Source: QZLE01 sp033852075
GTDB lineage: Bacteria; Pseudomonadota; Gammaproteobacteria; QZLD01
Assembly (NCBI GenBank): GCA_033852075.1
Contig: JAWSVC010000023.1
Span: 1 to 64,000, forward strand
Direction of reading: 5' to 3'
DNA: 64,000 nt
Part shown: one piece after another, positions 26,701 through 35,420 of the stretch
Layout of the letters: each line of letters opens with the position of its first letter
How positions within the stretch are numbered: position 1 is the first letter of the stretch
Translations under genes and position numbers: made by a program
The notes under the pieces: generated by a model
Databases searched by the model: none
Told to the model about the DNA's origin: nothing
What the model saw: the letters and a program-made list of their open reading frames with translations, nothing else

Positions 26701-27405
26701 GACGGTATTAAGAAACGCTTCAATATTTTGGCCGCAAAGCATTCTGCCACTTGCGTCAGAAACTGTTCCTGAGATCATAACCGGTAGGCGTATGCCTCTT
26801 TTTTCGAATATCGATTCAATTGCGTATATTGCTGCTTTGCAGTTTAGGCCATCAGTAATAGTTTCTATCAACAGGATATCTGTACCACCATCAATAAGGC
26901 CTGTGGCTGCTTCGGTATAAGCTTTGACAAAGTCATCAAAGGTAATATCTCTATATCCCGGATCATTTATATCAGGTGAGAAAGAGCAGTTTTTAGCGGT
27001 TGGGCCAAGGGTTCCTGCAACATAGCGAGGCCTTTCTGGATTTTCTATTTCCGCCTCATCACACGCCTGACGCGCTAATGCCGCTGCCGCCTTATTGATT
27101 TCGTAAACTGATGATTCAAGGTGATATTCTGCCTGACTAATTGATGTGGCATTAAAAGAGTTGGTTTCAATAATATCCGCACCAGCATCCAGATATTTTT
27201 TATGAATCTCTTTTATGATTTGAGGTTGGGTAAGAACAAGCACATCATTGTTACCAGAGAGGTTGCATGGGTGATTTGCAAATTGTTCACCACGAAAATC
27301 TTCTTCGGTAAGTTTATAACTTTGAATTAAAGAACCCATAGCTCCATCAAGTATTAAGATGCGTTTTTCAAGTTGCGCTAATAGAGAGTCGGTTCTGTTT
27401 GTCAT
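23710..27405 (-). CDS. metH: Cobalamin-dependent methionine synthase MetH
   Basis: MetH methylates homocysteine with methyl-cobalamin and 5-methyl-THF. The 1231 aa hold all four modules: homocysteine/Zn domain (SIGLNCALGA and GGCCGTTPEF zinc cysteines), pterin domain (NVGERNNVTGSAKF), B12 cap and binding domain (KGDVHDIGKNIVGVV, with the B12-ligand His), and the AdoMet reactivation domain (VGLFPANAVGDDVEIY-like; RPAPGYPATPDHTEK). Near residues 958-968 the reactivation domain has an unusual Cys cluster (GCDCGCNTQC) where other MetH proteins have a short Gly/Lys segment. GAGG precedes the ATG. No cobalamin or SAM riboswitch is visible in the 300 bases upstream. Confidence 0.97.
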   Translation of the reverse strand: MTNRTDSLLAQLEKRILILDGAMGSLIQSYKLTEEDFRGEQFANHPCNLSGNNDVLVLTQPQIIKEIHKKYLDAGADIIETNSFNATSISQAEYHLESSVYEINKAAAALARQACDEAEIENPERPRYVAGTLGPTAKNCSFSPDINDPGYRDITFDDFVKAYTEAATGLIDGGTDILLIETITDGLNCKAAIYAIESIFEKRGIRLPVMISGTVSDASGRMLCGQNIEAFLNTVAHAKPISIGLNCALGAEQMRPHIKELSEKSEFFISAHPNAGLPNEFGEYDQPPEEMAGFIKEWAESGFLNIVGGCCGTTPEFISAIADAVKEFPPRVKPSINKACRLSGLEPLNIDSESLFINVGERNNVTGSAKFKRLIKEKDYETALDISRTQVEDGAHIIDINMDEGMLDANHEMQTFINLITSEPDICKVPIMIDSSKWDVIVTGLKCVLGKPVVNSISLKEGEEKFIAQAKEIRKFGAATVVMAFDETGQAETKNRKIEICSRSYDILVNKVGFPPEDIIFDPNIFAIGTGIEEHARYGIDLIEATTEIKKTLPYAMISGGVSNISFSFRGNNPMREAIHAVFLYHAGQAGMDMGIVNAGQLEIYDEVDPALRTAIEDVLFNKSADATEKLLEIADSINSDATKDDAKALEWREKPVSERLSHALVKGITEFLEQDVEEARLAASQTIDVIDGPLMNGMNSVGELFGAGKMFLPQVVKSARVMKRAVSYLLPYIEEEQSGSAAKSNGKVLIATVKGDVHDIGKNIVGVVLQCNNFEVIDLGVMIPCEQILEAARKENVDIIALSGLITPSLDEMCFVAEEMEKQGFDIPLFVGGATTSKVHTAVKIDPLYSQPCVHTADATLAATSIARILKDKEGFIKQLDKEYQALRDSHNKRTENRKFISLEEARNNPIKIDWDNYEPPVPQQLGIQVLTDQPLQPIAEFIDWKAFLEQWHIKHQRGCDCGCNTQCSLEIEQSENLRADAEAMINKIIVEDLIDAEAVLGLFPANAVGDDVEIYADENRKNIIGNLSFLRQQNDKHGKSANRCIADYVAPKGIEDDYIGLFAVTAGHRADKQIAKYKEDGDLYSELLFQSIVDRFAEAYTEYLHQIVRNFYWGYEQTCEIDIASVLAENFDGIRPAPGYPATPDHTEKQIIWDILNVEEKIGVSLTENYAMTPVSSVCGIYISHHESEYFGIGKIDSDQLLDYAKRKNMSKSDAERWLSPVIGYKINK

Positions 27406-27704
27406 TAAGGCCTCAGAATCAATAGATAGAAATTAAAAGTAAGCCCTATATTATATCTCAATGCTTGTAGCTGGTATAGATAAAGGTTTTGATTAAAATG
27501 GGCTTCTAATTGACGGACGGTTTATAAAATATATTTGCATTAGGAAAATATGATATACATCACATGGGAGTTTTGATATAGTTAACAAAAATTGCTTGGA
27601 GCATCAGCAAAATAAGCACAATAAATAAGGATCCATACCAAATTCTGTTTCTGTTTATTAATATACGAAGACGCATTAAATAACTATTAAATGGCATTAA
27701 TATT
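27406..27704. other. Divergent intergenic region metH / PHB-depolymerase-like gene
   Basis: This is 299 AT-rich bases between divergent genes. I find no riboswitch fold, no small ORF with a ribosome binding site, and no distinctive operator. Confidence 0.4.
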
Positions 27705-30353
27705 ATGAAAAAAGTCATTCTTTCTATCGTTGTTGTATCAATCCTGAATATTTCCATTGCTGTTAATGCCGCTGTATGGGATTACGATCATATCGGTGAA
27801 TATCAAACAGCCTTTTATATCCCAGATTCGGAATCGCAAAGGGCGCTAGCGCTAATGATATATTTAAAGGAGTGTTACCAGTCTCCTTATACAATTTCTG
27901 CAATTACTGAACGTAGCGGTTGGCAAGAGGTTGCTGAAGAATATGGAATGATTGTAGCTATACCTGGTGTAAATACAAATTGCTTTGGTTATTCGCCTAA
28001 TCCTGCAGACGGTGCTGATCTTGCGCATGGTAAATTGTTAAATACCATAAGCGAATTTATTGCCGATGATTCGTTAGATATTGATCCGGGTATGATTTAT
28101 ATCAGTGGCTTAGGGGCTGGTGGTACCGTGGCAATGGAGATGGCTTGTAGATATCCTGATGTAATATCCGGTGTAGGTATCGCATCTGCTGCTGCAACGG
28201 GTTCGGATCAAAATGATCTTTTGCATTTACCTCCCTCCATGGTAGCTGGAGAGGTAGCTGAATATTGCCGGAGATTGGCAGGAGATAAAACTGAATATTT
28301 TCAAAACCAAAAAGCAGCCTTGATTGTTGGCTCATATGACATGCGAATCAATACAAAATGGATCGATGTTAGTGCAGACGCCTTAGCTGAAATCTATGAA
28401 GTAGACTTTATTCAAGAAACTAATGATATAACAGGTATTGAAAAAAATGCTACGGAAAAAGTTGCTGTTGATGCACTAGGTAACATTAGAATATCAAAAA
28501 TTGTGATACCGACAATGGGGCATTACTGGAGTTCAGGGACAGGTGATGGAATAGGCAATCCTTCTGATTATATTTATGGTGATTCGATCAATTTTCCAGA
28601 TATTATTACCAGTTTTTTTATGGGACGTCTGGGACGTCTACCAACTATATCGATAAACGAACCTTCGTTAGATGTAAATGGATGCATTAATATATCCGGT
28701 ATAGCTGCTGACAAAGACGGAACGATTGAAAATGTATTTGTGAATTTTAATATTGAAGGTATAGAAACCCCTTATTATTCCGGCTATGCTGAATTAAAAC
28801 AAACAGAACAGGGTGAATTTGAATACGGCTTTTCAGTTTGTGATTTTGATGAAGCTGAAAAAAGATACTTGATAACAGCTACTGCTATTGATAATTCACA
28901 AGAAGAGGTTGTAAGTAATACAGTAATTCTTGAAATAGATGATATTCTTCCTGAAAATATTTTCCCAAAAATATCTGATGATACTATCCAGGCTCAATTA
29001 GACGAAAATGGTTGTTTAAATATTTCGTTTGAGGCTTATGATCCGGACGGTATAATCCATTCCGCATTAATATTTATTAATGAGGAATCTTTTCCTGATA
29101 ATAAAATCACTGAAAGGGACCAAAAGTTTAGTATCACCCAAACGATTTGTAATTTCGATAATAATGCTGTTGAAGGGTATGTTGTTGTAATTGATAATCG
29201 TGGAGGTTATAGCGATGCCAGTGAAGGCTTGTTTCAAATTCCAAAACCACCGGTTAATATCAAACCAACCATATCGATAAATAAACCCTTATATGCAAAT
29301 GGATGCATTAATATATCTGGTATAGCTGCTGATAAAGACGGAACGATTGAAAATGTACTTGTAAATTTTAATATTGAAAGTATGGAAACCCCTTATTATT
29401 CCGGGGACGCTGTATTAGAACAAACAGAACAGGGCGAATTTGAATACATTTTTTCAGTTTGTGATTTTGAGAAAAATACATATTTGATAACCGCTACTGC
29501 TACTGATGATTCACAAGAGAAAGTTATTAGCAATATAGTAACTTTTGAAGCAAACGATAGTGGTAATGAAAATATTCCACCCCAAATATCTAATGATACT
29601 ATTCTGGCTCAATTAGACGAAAATGGTTGTTTAAATATTTCGTTTGAGGCTTATGATCCGGACGGTATAATCAATTCCGCATTAATATTTATTAATGAGG
29701 AATCTTTTCCTGATAATAAAATCACTGAAAGGGACCAAAAATTTAGTATCACCCAAACGATTTGTAATTTCGATAATAATGCTGTTGAAGGGTATGCTGT
29801 TGTAACTGATAATCGTGGAGGTTATAGCGATGCCAGTGAAGGCTTGTTTCAAATTCCAAAACCACCGGTCAATATCAAACCAACCATATCGATAAACGAA
29901 CCTTCGTTAGATGTAAATGGATGCATTAATATATCTGGTATAGCTGCTGATAAAGACGGAACGATTGAAAATGTACTTGTAAATTTTAATATTGAAAGTA
30001 TGGAAACCCCTTATTATTCCGGGGACGCTGTATTAGAACAAACAGAACAGGGCAAATATAAATATTCGTATTCATATTGTAATCCTGAGCCTAATTCATA
30101 TTCGATAATTGCTACTGCTACTGATAATTCACAAGAGCCTGTTAATAGCGAGATCATCACCGCTGAATATAAGTCTGATACTAATGATATTCCTGATACT
30201 AACGAAGTTAATGACAATTCTGGCGGCGGCGGTGGTTCTACAACACCGTTGCTACTGTTGATATTACTAACTGTATTTTTCTGCGCAAAAAAGAAAAATG
30301 TGAAGTTCGTCACAAAAATTGACTTCGAGTGCATAAATAACTATAATCAGTAA
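27705..30353 (+). CDS. Secreted PHB-depolymerase-like protein with repeated Ig-like domains and a GlyGly-CTERM tail
   Basis: The product is 882 aa. A signal peptide covers residues 1-~22 (cleavage after VNA). Residues ~25-305 resemble the esterase/PHB-depolymerase fold (ISGLGAGGTVAMEMACRYPD; late Asp in IVGSYD; His in TMGHYWSSG). The nucleophile elbow reads G-L-G-A-G, so the usual Ser (GLSAGG) is Gly. From ~312 five ~100-aa domains alternate in two types: A (NGCINISGIAADKDG) at ~312, ~520, ~725; B (NGCLNISFEAYDPDG) at ~420, ~625. Each carries two Cys. The tail (~838-862) is a Gly run, a hydrophobic helix and a Lys cluster, i.e. GlyGly-CTERM, which is processed by rhombosortase after type II export. 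Confidence 0.75.
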   Translation: MKKVILSIVVVSILNISIAVNAAVWDYDHIGEYQTAFYIPDSESQRALALMIYLKECYQSPYTISAITERSGWQEVAEEYGMIVAIPGVNTNCFGYSPNPADGADLAHGKLLNTISEFIADDSLDIDPGMIYISGLGAGGTVAMEMACRYPDVISGVGIASAAATGSDQNDLLHLPPSMVAGEVAEYCRRLAGDKTEYFQNQKAALIVGSYDMRINTKWIDVSADALAEIYEVDFIQETNDITGIEKNATEKVAVDALGNIRISKIVIPTMGHYWSSGTGDGIGNPSDYIYGDSINFPDIITSFFMGRLGRLPTISINEPSLDVNGCINISGIAADKDGTIENVFVNFNIEGIETPYYSGYAELKQTEQGEFEYGFSVCDFDEAEKRYLITATAIDNSQEEVVSNTVILEIDDILPENIFPKISDDTIQAQLDENGCLNISFEAYDPDGIIHSALIFINEESFPDNKITERDQKFSITQTICNFDNNAVEGYVVVIDNRGGYSDASEGLFQIPKPPVNIKPTISINKPLYANGCINISGIAADKDGTIENVLVNFNIESMETPYYSGDAVLEQTEQGEFEYIFSVCDFEKNTYLITATATDDSQEKVISNIVTFEANDSGNENIPPQISNDTILAQLDENGCLNISFEAYDPDGIINSALIFINEESFPDNKITERDQKFSITQTICNFDNNAVEGYAVVTDNRGGYSDASEGLFQIPKPPVNIKPTISINEPSLDVNGCINISGIAADKDGTIENVLVNFNIESMETPYYSGDAVLEQTEQGKYKYSYSYCNPEPNSYSIIATATDNSQEPVNSEIITAEYKSDTNDIPDTNEVNDNSGGGGGSTTPLLLLILLTVFFCAKKKNVKFVTKIDFECINNYNQ
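28641..30170 (+). repeat. Near-identical tandem DNA repeats encoding the A/B domains
   Basis: Two full A+B units begin at about 28641 and 29265, and a third A begins at about 29880. The spacings are 624 and 615 bases. Long tracts are identical at the DNA level, e.g. the stretches beginning ATATCGATAAACGAACC at 28648 and 29886, and the B segments around 29000 and 29620. This indicates recent duplication or gene conversion. Confidence 0.85.
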
Positions 30354-30452
30354 CTTGCAAATATTGATTTAGGATTTAGGTCAATTTTTACCACGCTTTG
30401 TTTTACCTTGGGGAAAAACGGAAAACAGAGCTTATTGATAAGAGTTAATACA

Positions 30453-30545
30453 ATGTATAAAAGATCAATTTATAGGTTTTCATTAGCTGCAGTAATAGCG
30501 TTGACAGCTATAACAGTTACTACAGGAACATACCCTGTTTTATAG
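30453..30545 (+). pseudogene. 30-codon ORF resembling a lone signal peptide
   Basis: ATG at 30453 opens MYKRSIYRF followed by SLAAVIALTAITVTT, then GTYPVL and a stop. This is a positively charged start plus a hydrophobic core, like a bare export signal. No strong ribosome binding site is seen. It may be the 5' relic of a secreted-protein gene between the two surface-protein genes, or a small membrane peptide. Confidence 0.3.
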
Positions 30546-30678
30546 TTTAATTTATCTCTATAGATATTTAGAATGTCTATTTTGATATAAATAGCTATGA
30601 TTTGAACTTCAATAATCGCTTGAGATAAGATACATTATCTTGCGTTTGATCTTAGTCATTAGATTATTGGAGAAATGG

Positions 30679-32214
30679 ATGTCAGCCAAGCAGTTTTTTA
30701 TTGCTACAATTTTATTTATTTTTTCTTTTCCTTCTTATTCTGAATCTGTAATAAATATTCGTACGACAAAGGCTCGTATCCGAACTGATTACGAACTTGT
30801 TAAGGTTGGTGATAATGAGGATATGGGAATCATGGGAATTCACTATGATTTTTTCCCATTTAAAAACTATCGGAATCTTTATTTAGGGGTGGGGTCGCTT
30901 GGTGCGATTCATGGAGATAGAGGTGGCTTTTTCACCGGAGGTCTTACTGCAGGCTGGTTGCAGCCAGTAGCTAATAATCACTTTATTGATATTGGCACCC
31001 ATATTGCTGGAGGTGGTGGAGCCAATGCTTTTCCTGGAAGTGGCATGGTTTTAAGATCTCATCTTGGTTATGAATATAACGCTCAGGATCTTTCGGTTCG
31101 ATTTGGATTTGCTCATACAAAATTTATAGAAACAACCAATCCTAATGATTCAGACACTCATCCTTATATCGGATTGTCGTTACCAACAAATTTTATAAAC
31201 GGTTTTTTATCTAATGAAGCAATAGCTACAAATAAAGGATATTCAACTGCTAGATTTGAATTTGCACCAGCTGTAATGACATATTCTCCTCATGATAAAG
31301 TGAGGCTCCGTTCAGGACGCATGCAAACAGAGACAGCTGCTTTGTTGGGAATGCAGTTAAATTGGTTTGATAATACCAGTAATTTATATGGCACTGCGGG
31401 TTTTTATGGGGCCGGTAATGGCGGTATTGATGGTTATGCTACTGTTTTAGGCGGAATAGGTTGGAGATATAAGATTTCTCGACGTTTTTATCTTGATGCA
31501 AAAGGCATGATAGGTATGGGCGGTGGCGGTGATGTCGACACTGGCGGAGGATTATATTATCAACCCATGCTAGGTGCTGGCTTCGTTATTAGCCGAAATT
31601 TCTCTGTTGATATCTTGGCAGGACAAACACTAGCAGATGATGGTGGATTTGAAGCCAATACGGTAATGTTCGCTTTAAATTGGACTCCTAATATTATCAT
31701 CCCTAATGGTGATAGTATTTCTATATCTAGTAGCTCATCCAAACTCGTTGAGTGGTCTGCATTTGTAGACCAAAAGACCTATCTGCCAAAATCTGGCTTG
31801 GTTGATAAAGGCGGTCAACCATATTCCGACAGTATAAATTTGCTTGGATTTGGTATTGAAAAACCGATTAATGAATGGCTATCTATATCAGGTAGAGGGT
31901 ATGGAGCATGGACAGGTGGGGTTGGTGCTTATGCTGAAGGTTTGTTTGGAATACAGGCAAATAGCCATAATCTATTTTCTGAATTCAACGCTAAGTTAAT
32001 AGCTAGATATGATATCGGAGTTGCCGGTGGTGGAGGAATGGAAGTGGGGGACGGAGTTATTAACCAATTCACAGCAGGTCTTCGTATTGGAATAACTGAT
32101 AACGTTTTATTCAGAACTGAAATTGGAAAGATGCAGGCTGTTGATGGAACTTTTGACGCAACTACTATCATATTAGGTATTGATTGGAGATTTGGATTGC
32201 CTGTTAAGAGATAA
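30679..32214 (+). CDS. Secreted/outer-membrane glycine-rich protein with three internal repeats (paralogue of 865-2394)
   Basis: The product is about 511 aa. The start is ATG 30679 (MSAKQFFIAT), with GGAGA eight bases upstream. A frame opened by TTG 30640 would add 13 residues ahead of a good signal peptide (cleavage near SYS-ES). The body has the same plan as the 865-2394 protein. Three ~125-aa repeats open with IMGIHYDFFPF, LLGMQLNWFD and LLGFGIEKPIN. Each has a mid-repeat Gly run (HIAGGGGAN, GMGGGGDVDTGGG, GVAGGGGMEVG) and closes on a Trp- or aromatic-ended strand (FALNW, LGIDWRF). Alternating short strands and the final aromatic strand suggest an outer-membrane barrel. Family and function are not recognised. 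Confidence 0.8.
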   Translation: MSAKQFFIATILFIFSFPSYSESVINIRTTKARIRTDYELVKVGDNEDMGIMGIHYDFFPFKNYRNLYLGVGSLGAIHGDRGGFFTGGLTAGWLQPVANNHFIDIGTHIAGGGGANAFPGSGMVLRSHLGYEYNAQDLSVRFGFAHTKFIETTNPNDSDTHPYIGLSLPTNFINGFLSNEAIATNKGYSTARFEFAPAVMTYSPHDKVRLRSGRMQTETAALLGMQLNWFDNTSNLYGTAGFYGAGNGGIDGYATVLGGIGWRYKISRRFYLDAKGMIGMGGGGDVDTGGGLYYQPMLGAGFVISRNFSVDILAGQTLADDGGFEANTVMFALNWTPNIIIPNGDSISISSSSSKLVEWSAFVDQKTYLPKSGLVDKGGQPYSDSINLLGFGIEKPINEWLSISGRGYGAWTGGVGAYAEGLFGIQANSHNLFSEFNAKLIARYDIGVAGGGGMEVGDGVINQFTAGLRIGITDNVLFRTEIGKMQAVDGTFDATTIILGIDWRFGLPVKR

Positions 32215-32242
32215 GAAGAGTATATATTAGATATACTCTTCT
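32214..32242. terminator. Terminator overlapping the end of the convergent rbgA gene
   Basis: A 12-bp perfect stem AGAAGAGTATAT / ATATACTCTTCT with a 5-base loop starts on the last base of the + gene's stop and extends into the last codons of the - gene. The two convergent genes are 12 bases apart. Confidence 0.8.
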
Positions 32243-33087
32243 AAATCTCTATAAGGATATTCTTTATCCGGCTGTTCAAATGAGATGCGTCCAAGTTTTC
32301 CCGCTCGTAGTTCTTTAATGAAAATATCTCCGGTACGAGTTAGGTCAAAACCATTTCTACGTGCGCAACCTCGTTTTGAAGCTACTATTTCAAGCGCGTC
32401 ATATGCATTATCCGGCCATTCATCCGTGCCAAATCTCTCTTGTAACAGATTAGGGTAACGTTGCAGCATGTAATCCATAGCGAACAGTGCTACGTCATCA
32501 TAATCAAAAGCAGTGTCTTTTATCGCCCCACTTGCTGCTAATCGATAGTTGTACATAACGTCAGTTAAACCAGGCCATAGCATTCCCGGAGTATCTACCA
32601 AATACATTTCATCAGAAAGAGTAACTTTCTGTTGAGCTTTGGTTACAGCTGGTTCATCGCCAACATTCGCGATCTTTTTGCCTGCGAGTGTATTTATTAA
32701 CGTTGATTTGCCAACATTTGGTATTCCAAGAATCATTGCCCTTAACGGTTTGGCTGAGGTACCTCGATGAGGAACCAATTTCCTGATTCTGGTTGGAATA
32801 GAAAGAGCTAATTCTTTTTTATGCGTGGTTATAGCCAACGCATCCATATTTCTTTGAGCGCGGAAAAAGTCTTGCCATGCTTTAGTGGTAACAGGGTCAG
32901 CAAGGTCACTTTTACTCATAACCTTAAAATAAGGTTTTTCTCCCCTAAGCTTTTCAATCATAGGATTGGTGCTGGATTGAGGAAGCCTGGCATCAAGAAC
33001 TTCGATTACTGCATCAACCCTGTGCAGAATCTCTTTTACATTTCTTCTAGCCTTAACCATGTGGCCTGGATACCAGTTAATCGCCAT
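32227..33087 (-). CDS. rbgA: Ribosome-biogenesis GTPase RbgA/YlqF
   Basis: This is a circularly permuted GTPase that aids late 50S assembly. The 286-aa product begins INWYPGHMVKARRNVKE, the YlqF/RbgA signature. Motifs appear in permuted order: G4 (VMSKSDLAD), G1 (LGIPNVGKSTLINTL), then G3 (VDTPGMLWPG). The C-terminal helical domain matches the family (length ~285). A clear AAGGTG precedes the ATG. It is downstream of and co-directional with truC (28-base gap), so they are probably co-transcribed. Confidence 0.93.
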   Translation of the reverse strand: MAINWYPGHMVKARRNVKEILHRVDAVIEVLDARLPQSSTNPMIEKLRGEKPYFKVMSKSDLADPVTTKAWQDFFRAQRNMDALAITTHKKELALSIPTRIRKLVPHRGTSAKPLRAMILGIPNVGKSTLINTLAGKKIANVGDEPAVTKAQQKVTLSDEMYLVDTPGMLWPGLTDVMYNYRLAASGAIKDTAFDYDDVALFAMDYMLQRYPNLLQERFGTDEWPDNAYDALEIVASKRGCARRNGFDLTRTGDIFIKELRAGKLGRISFEQPDKEYPYRDLEEYI

Positions 33088-33115
33088 TTTTCACCTTAAA
33101 ATTATGATTATTTAC

Positions 33116-33868
33116 TTATGAGTTGGGAGGATTATGACAATCCCAGTTAAATTTTTCCAGCAATGATAGAAACTCTCCATCAACAGGGCAGGTTATTGAA
33201 ATATCTTTATTAGAATATGGGTGATCAAATGAAATTTTAGTACACGCTAGTAGAAGACGATTAACATTAAACTGAGCTTGAAAGAAACGATTATGTCTGC
33301 CTCGACCATGATTTGCATCACCAATAATTGGGTGTGATATGTGTTTCATATGTCGTCTTATTTGATGTTTGCGCCCATTTTTAGGAATAGCTTTAATCAG
33401 AGAGTATCTGCTGGTCGGATAACCTTCAACTTCAAACGGAATTTCTATCTTATCCAAGGTTTTATATTCTGTTATAGCTTCTTGCGCTTCTTTATCTTGT
33501 CTGGCTTTTTTATCCGCTATCTTATCCAGTTCTTCTTTTAGTGGATAATTTATGATTTCGTGCTCTTTGGTATAACCCCTCACTATAGCAAGATACTCTT
33601 TCCTTACTTTGTTTTGAGTAAACTGTTCTCCGAGTAAACGAGCACAATCTGAAGATAGTGCCATAACTAAAATTCCTGATGTTGGTTTGTCGAGTCGGTG
33701 TACAGGGAAAACATATTGACCAATCTGGTCTCTGACAATCTGCAGAGCAAATCTGGTTTCGTGTCGATCGATCATGCTGCGGTGAACAAGCAGGCCGGAA
33801 GGCTTATTAACTACAACCATATGTTCGTCTTGATAGAGGATCGAGAGGGTTTCTTGAGGTAGTTGCAT
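33116..33868 (-). CDS. truC: tRNA pseudouridine(65) synthase TruC
   Basis: TruC isomerises U65 of tRNA. The 250-aa product matches TruC: ILYQDEHMVVVNKPSGLLVH, catalytic Asp in VFPVHRLDKPTSG, IVRGYTKEHEIINYPLKEEL, the family-specific DKIADKKARQDKE, and GRKHQIRRHMKHISHPIIGD. The DKIADK segment separates it from RluA/C/D. The upstream region holds a degenerate interspersed repeat (33876-33948) and no strong ribosome binding site. Confidence 0.92.
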   Translation of the reverse strand: MQLPQETLSILYQDEHMVVVNKPSGLLVHRSMIDRHETRFALQIVRDQIGQYVFPVHRLDKPTSGILVMALSSDCARLLGEQFTQNKVRKEYLAIVRGYTKEHEIINYPLKEELDKIADKKARQDKEAQEAITEYKTLDKIEIPFEVEGYPTSRYSLIKAIPKNGRKHQIRRHMKHISHPIIGDANHGRGRHNRFFQAQFNVNRLLLACTKISFDHPYSNKDISITCPVDGEFLSLLEKFNWDCHNPPNS

Positions 33869-33875
33869 CTTTGCT

Positions 33876-33948
33876 TGTCATTCCCGAGAAGGAGGAAATC
33901 TAGAGAATTATGTGGGCACGAGATCCCCACTTTTGCGGGGATGACGTG
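33876..33948. repeat. Degenerate composite of the VIPAKAGIQ-type interspersed repeat
   Basis: TGTCATTCCCGAGAAGG at the left and GATCCCCACTTTTGCGGGG followed by ATGACG at the right are two opposed, diverged copies of the GTCATTCCCG...CGGGAAT repeat. It sits between truC and the DUF1015 gene; compare 17848-17880. Confidence 0.65.
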
Positions 33949-33958
33949 CTTTGGTCTG

Positions 33959-35299
33959 TTACTTAATCTTCCTGCACTCCAGATAAAAACGTTTCTCATC
34001 TGCTTCACCCATCGAGAAAGTCTTTCTTGGTAGAGCGCCATCAACAATAATTGTCTTAAAGAAAGTGTCTTTAGAAATTGATGGCAACAAGAAACCGAAA
34101 TTATTTTTACCTTCTGAAAGCGAACAAACTACATCTTCACCATGAATATAGTCCACCTTTGATTCTGAATTTTTACTTAAGTAATCATCAATAAAAGTTT
34201 GAATTGTAGCAGTTTCAAGGGTGTACTTAGGATTTTCAATAAATAGTACGCCATAGGTGTCACCAGCAACAAATTCACTTATATGGTTTGTTTCTGTAGA
34301 AGATATTTCCGCTATTTCTTTGGCTTCTGCAAGAGTTGAGCAGATTTTATAACTAAATATAGAGCCTTGTGCACTATAGAATTCGCGCATTGCTTCAAGC
34401 ATTTTATCTTTGTCTGCGTCAAATACAACTCGGAAAATAGCTTCAAACTCAAGTCCTTCATCATGTATGTTTACAAGTTCAACTAATGCATAACGAGCAG
34501 GAGAATTCATAATGGCATCTTTATCTGCTGCATTTTCTTTCATCTGTTCCCAGATGGCTTTTGCTGTAGCAAGTGAGTGATTGCCATCGCCCATCGCATA
34601 CATCATAACAGCATAGCCCTCTAACCCGTATTTAGAGTTAAAGTTCTTTTTATTAGACAGGGTTCTAAGTCCTTCAGCTATTATATTTATTGTTTCAGGA
34701 CTATTGACCAAATAGCCGGTCAGGTGACCACTATCTTCCATCAATTCAAAGTCATAAGCTTTTTCAAGCCCCATATCAAATAGAGGTTCTATGATCTTTT
34801 TATCTGGATCATCAATCAAAACCATAATATGAGGAAGTTCAATTGATGCATTTTCGCGAACCTTGATTCTAGGTGGAAGGCGGTCAATAATTGTACCTTC
34901 AGTTGCGCGAATAAGAGTTTGAGATCCTTTATTAAAGTCATAGCATTCCAGATCAAGCGCAACCATAAGGCCTTTGCGTGATGGAACCTGAGAAGTTTTT
35001 CTATCTAGAGCGATAAAGCCAGGCTTTTGTTCTACAAGTTCTCCATTTTTTAGATAGTCGAGCATATTTTTATTAATATCTTCGATAATCTGTTCTTCTT
35101 CATCAGATTCAAGGTATACTTCAGGTAATATCAGGTTCAAAGTACTAGGGTTATCACTAACGTAGTTTTTAACCTTTTCCCAATACTCAGGTTGCGATGT
35201 GTATTGGTCACAAGCTACTACAGCCCATTTATTAAGGTCTGTTCCTTTCTTTGGTAATAGAATTGTTGGTACCTGAAGCCCGATATCTTCAAAATTCAT
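33959..35299 (-). CDS. DUF1015 family protein
   Basis: The product is about 446 aa from the ATG at 35299 (MNFEDIGLQVPTILL). That ATG has GGAG upstream, whereas the longer frame to 35422 has no supported start and would overlap the divergent gene. Family marks are WAVVACDQYTSQPEYW near the N-terminus, the RATEGTIIDRLPPRI segment, MMYAMGDGNHSLATAKA with the DGNHS motif, and ARYALVELVNIHDEGLEFE. DUF1015 is widespread and some members are described as putative HPr-kinase-like. The reaction is not established. It is divergent from the QueD-like gene with 121 bases between. Confidence 0.85.
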   Translation of the reverse strand: MNFEDIGLQVPTILLPKKGTDLNKWAVVACDQYTSQPEYWEKVKNYVSDNPSTLNLILPEVYLESDEEEQIIEDINKNMLDYLKNGELVEQKPGFIALDRKTSQVPSRKGLMVALDLECYDFNKGSQTLIRATEGTIIDRLPPRIKVRENASIELPHIMVLIDDPDKKIIEPLFDMGLEKAYDFELMEDSGHLTGYLVNSPETINIIAEGLRTLSNKKNFNSKYGLEGYAVMMYAMGDGNHSLATAKAIWEQMKENAADKDAIMNSPARYALVELVNIHDEGLEFEAIFRVVFDADKDKMLEAMREFYSAQGSIFSYKICSTLAEAKEIAEISSTETNHISEFVAGDTYGVLFIENPKYTLETATIQTFIDDYLSKNSESKVDYIHGEDVVCSLSEGKNNFGFLLPSISKDTFFKTIIVDGALPRKTFSMGEADEKRFYLECRKIK

Positions 35300-35420
35300 G
35301 TGCTTTGATCTCCAAATTATGGGATTAGAGTATGATAGAGGATGTGGATTATAACTTATTGAAAATAATATTCGAGTCTTAACCTGAATGTTTATAAATA
35401 TCCAGAATTGAGGATTTGCC

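Noticed and set aside
24502..26920. Several plus-strand frames of 60-213 codons opposite metH
   Set aside because: They are antisense shadows of a full-length metH with intact motifs.
27406..27560. Cobalamin or SAM riboswitch upstream of metH
   Set aside because: No B12-box or SAM-I core pairing could be recognised in the leader.
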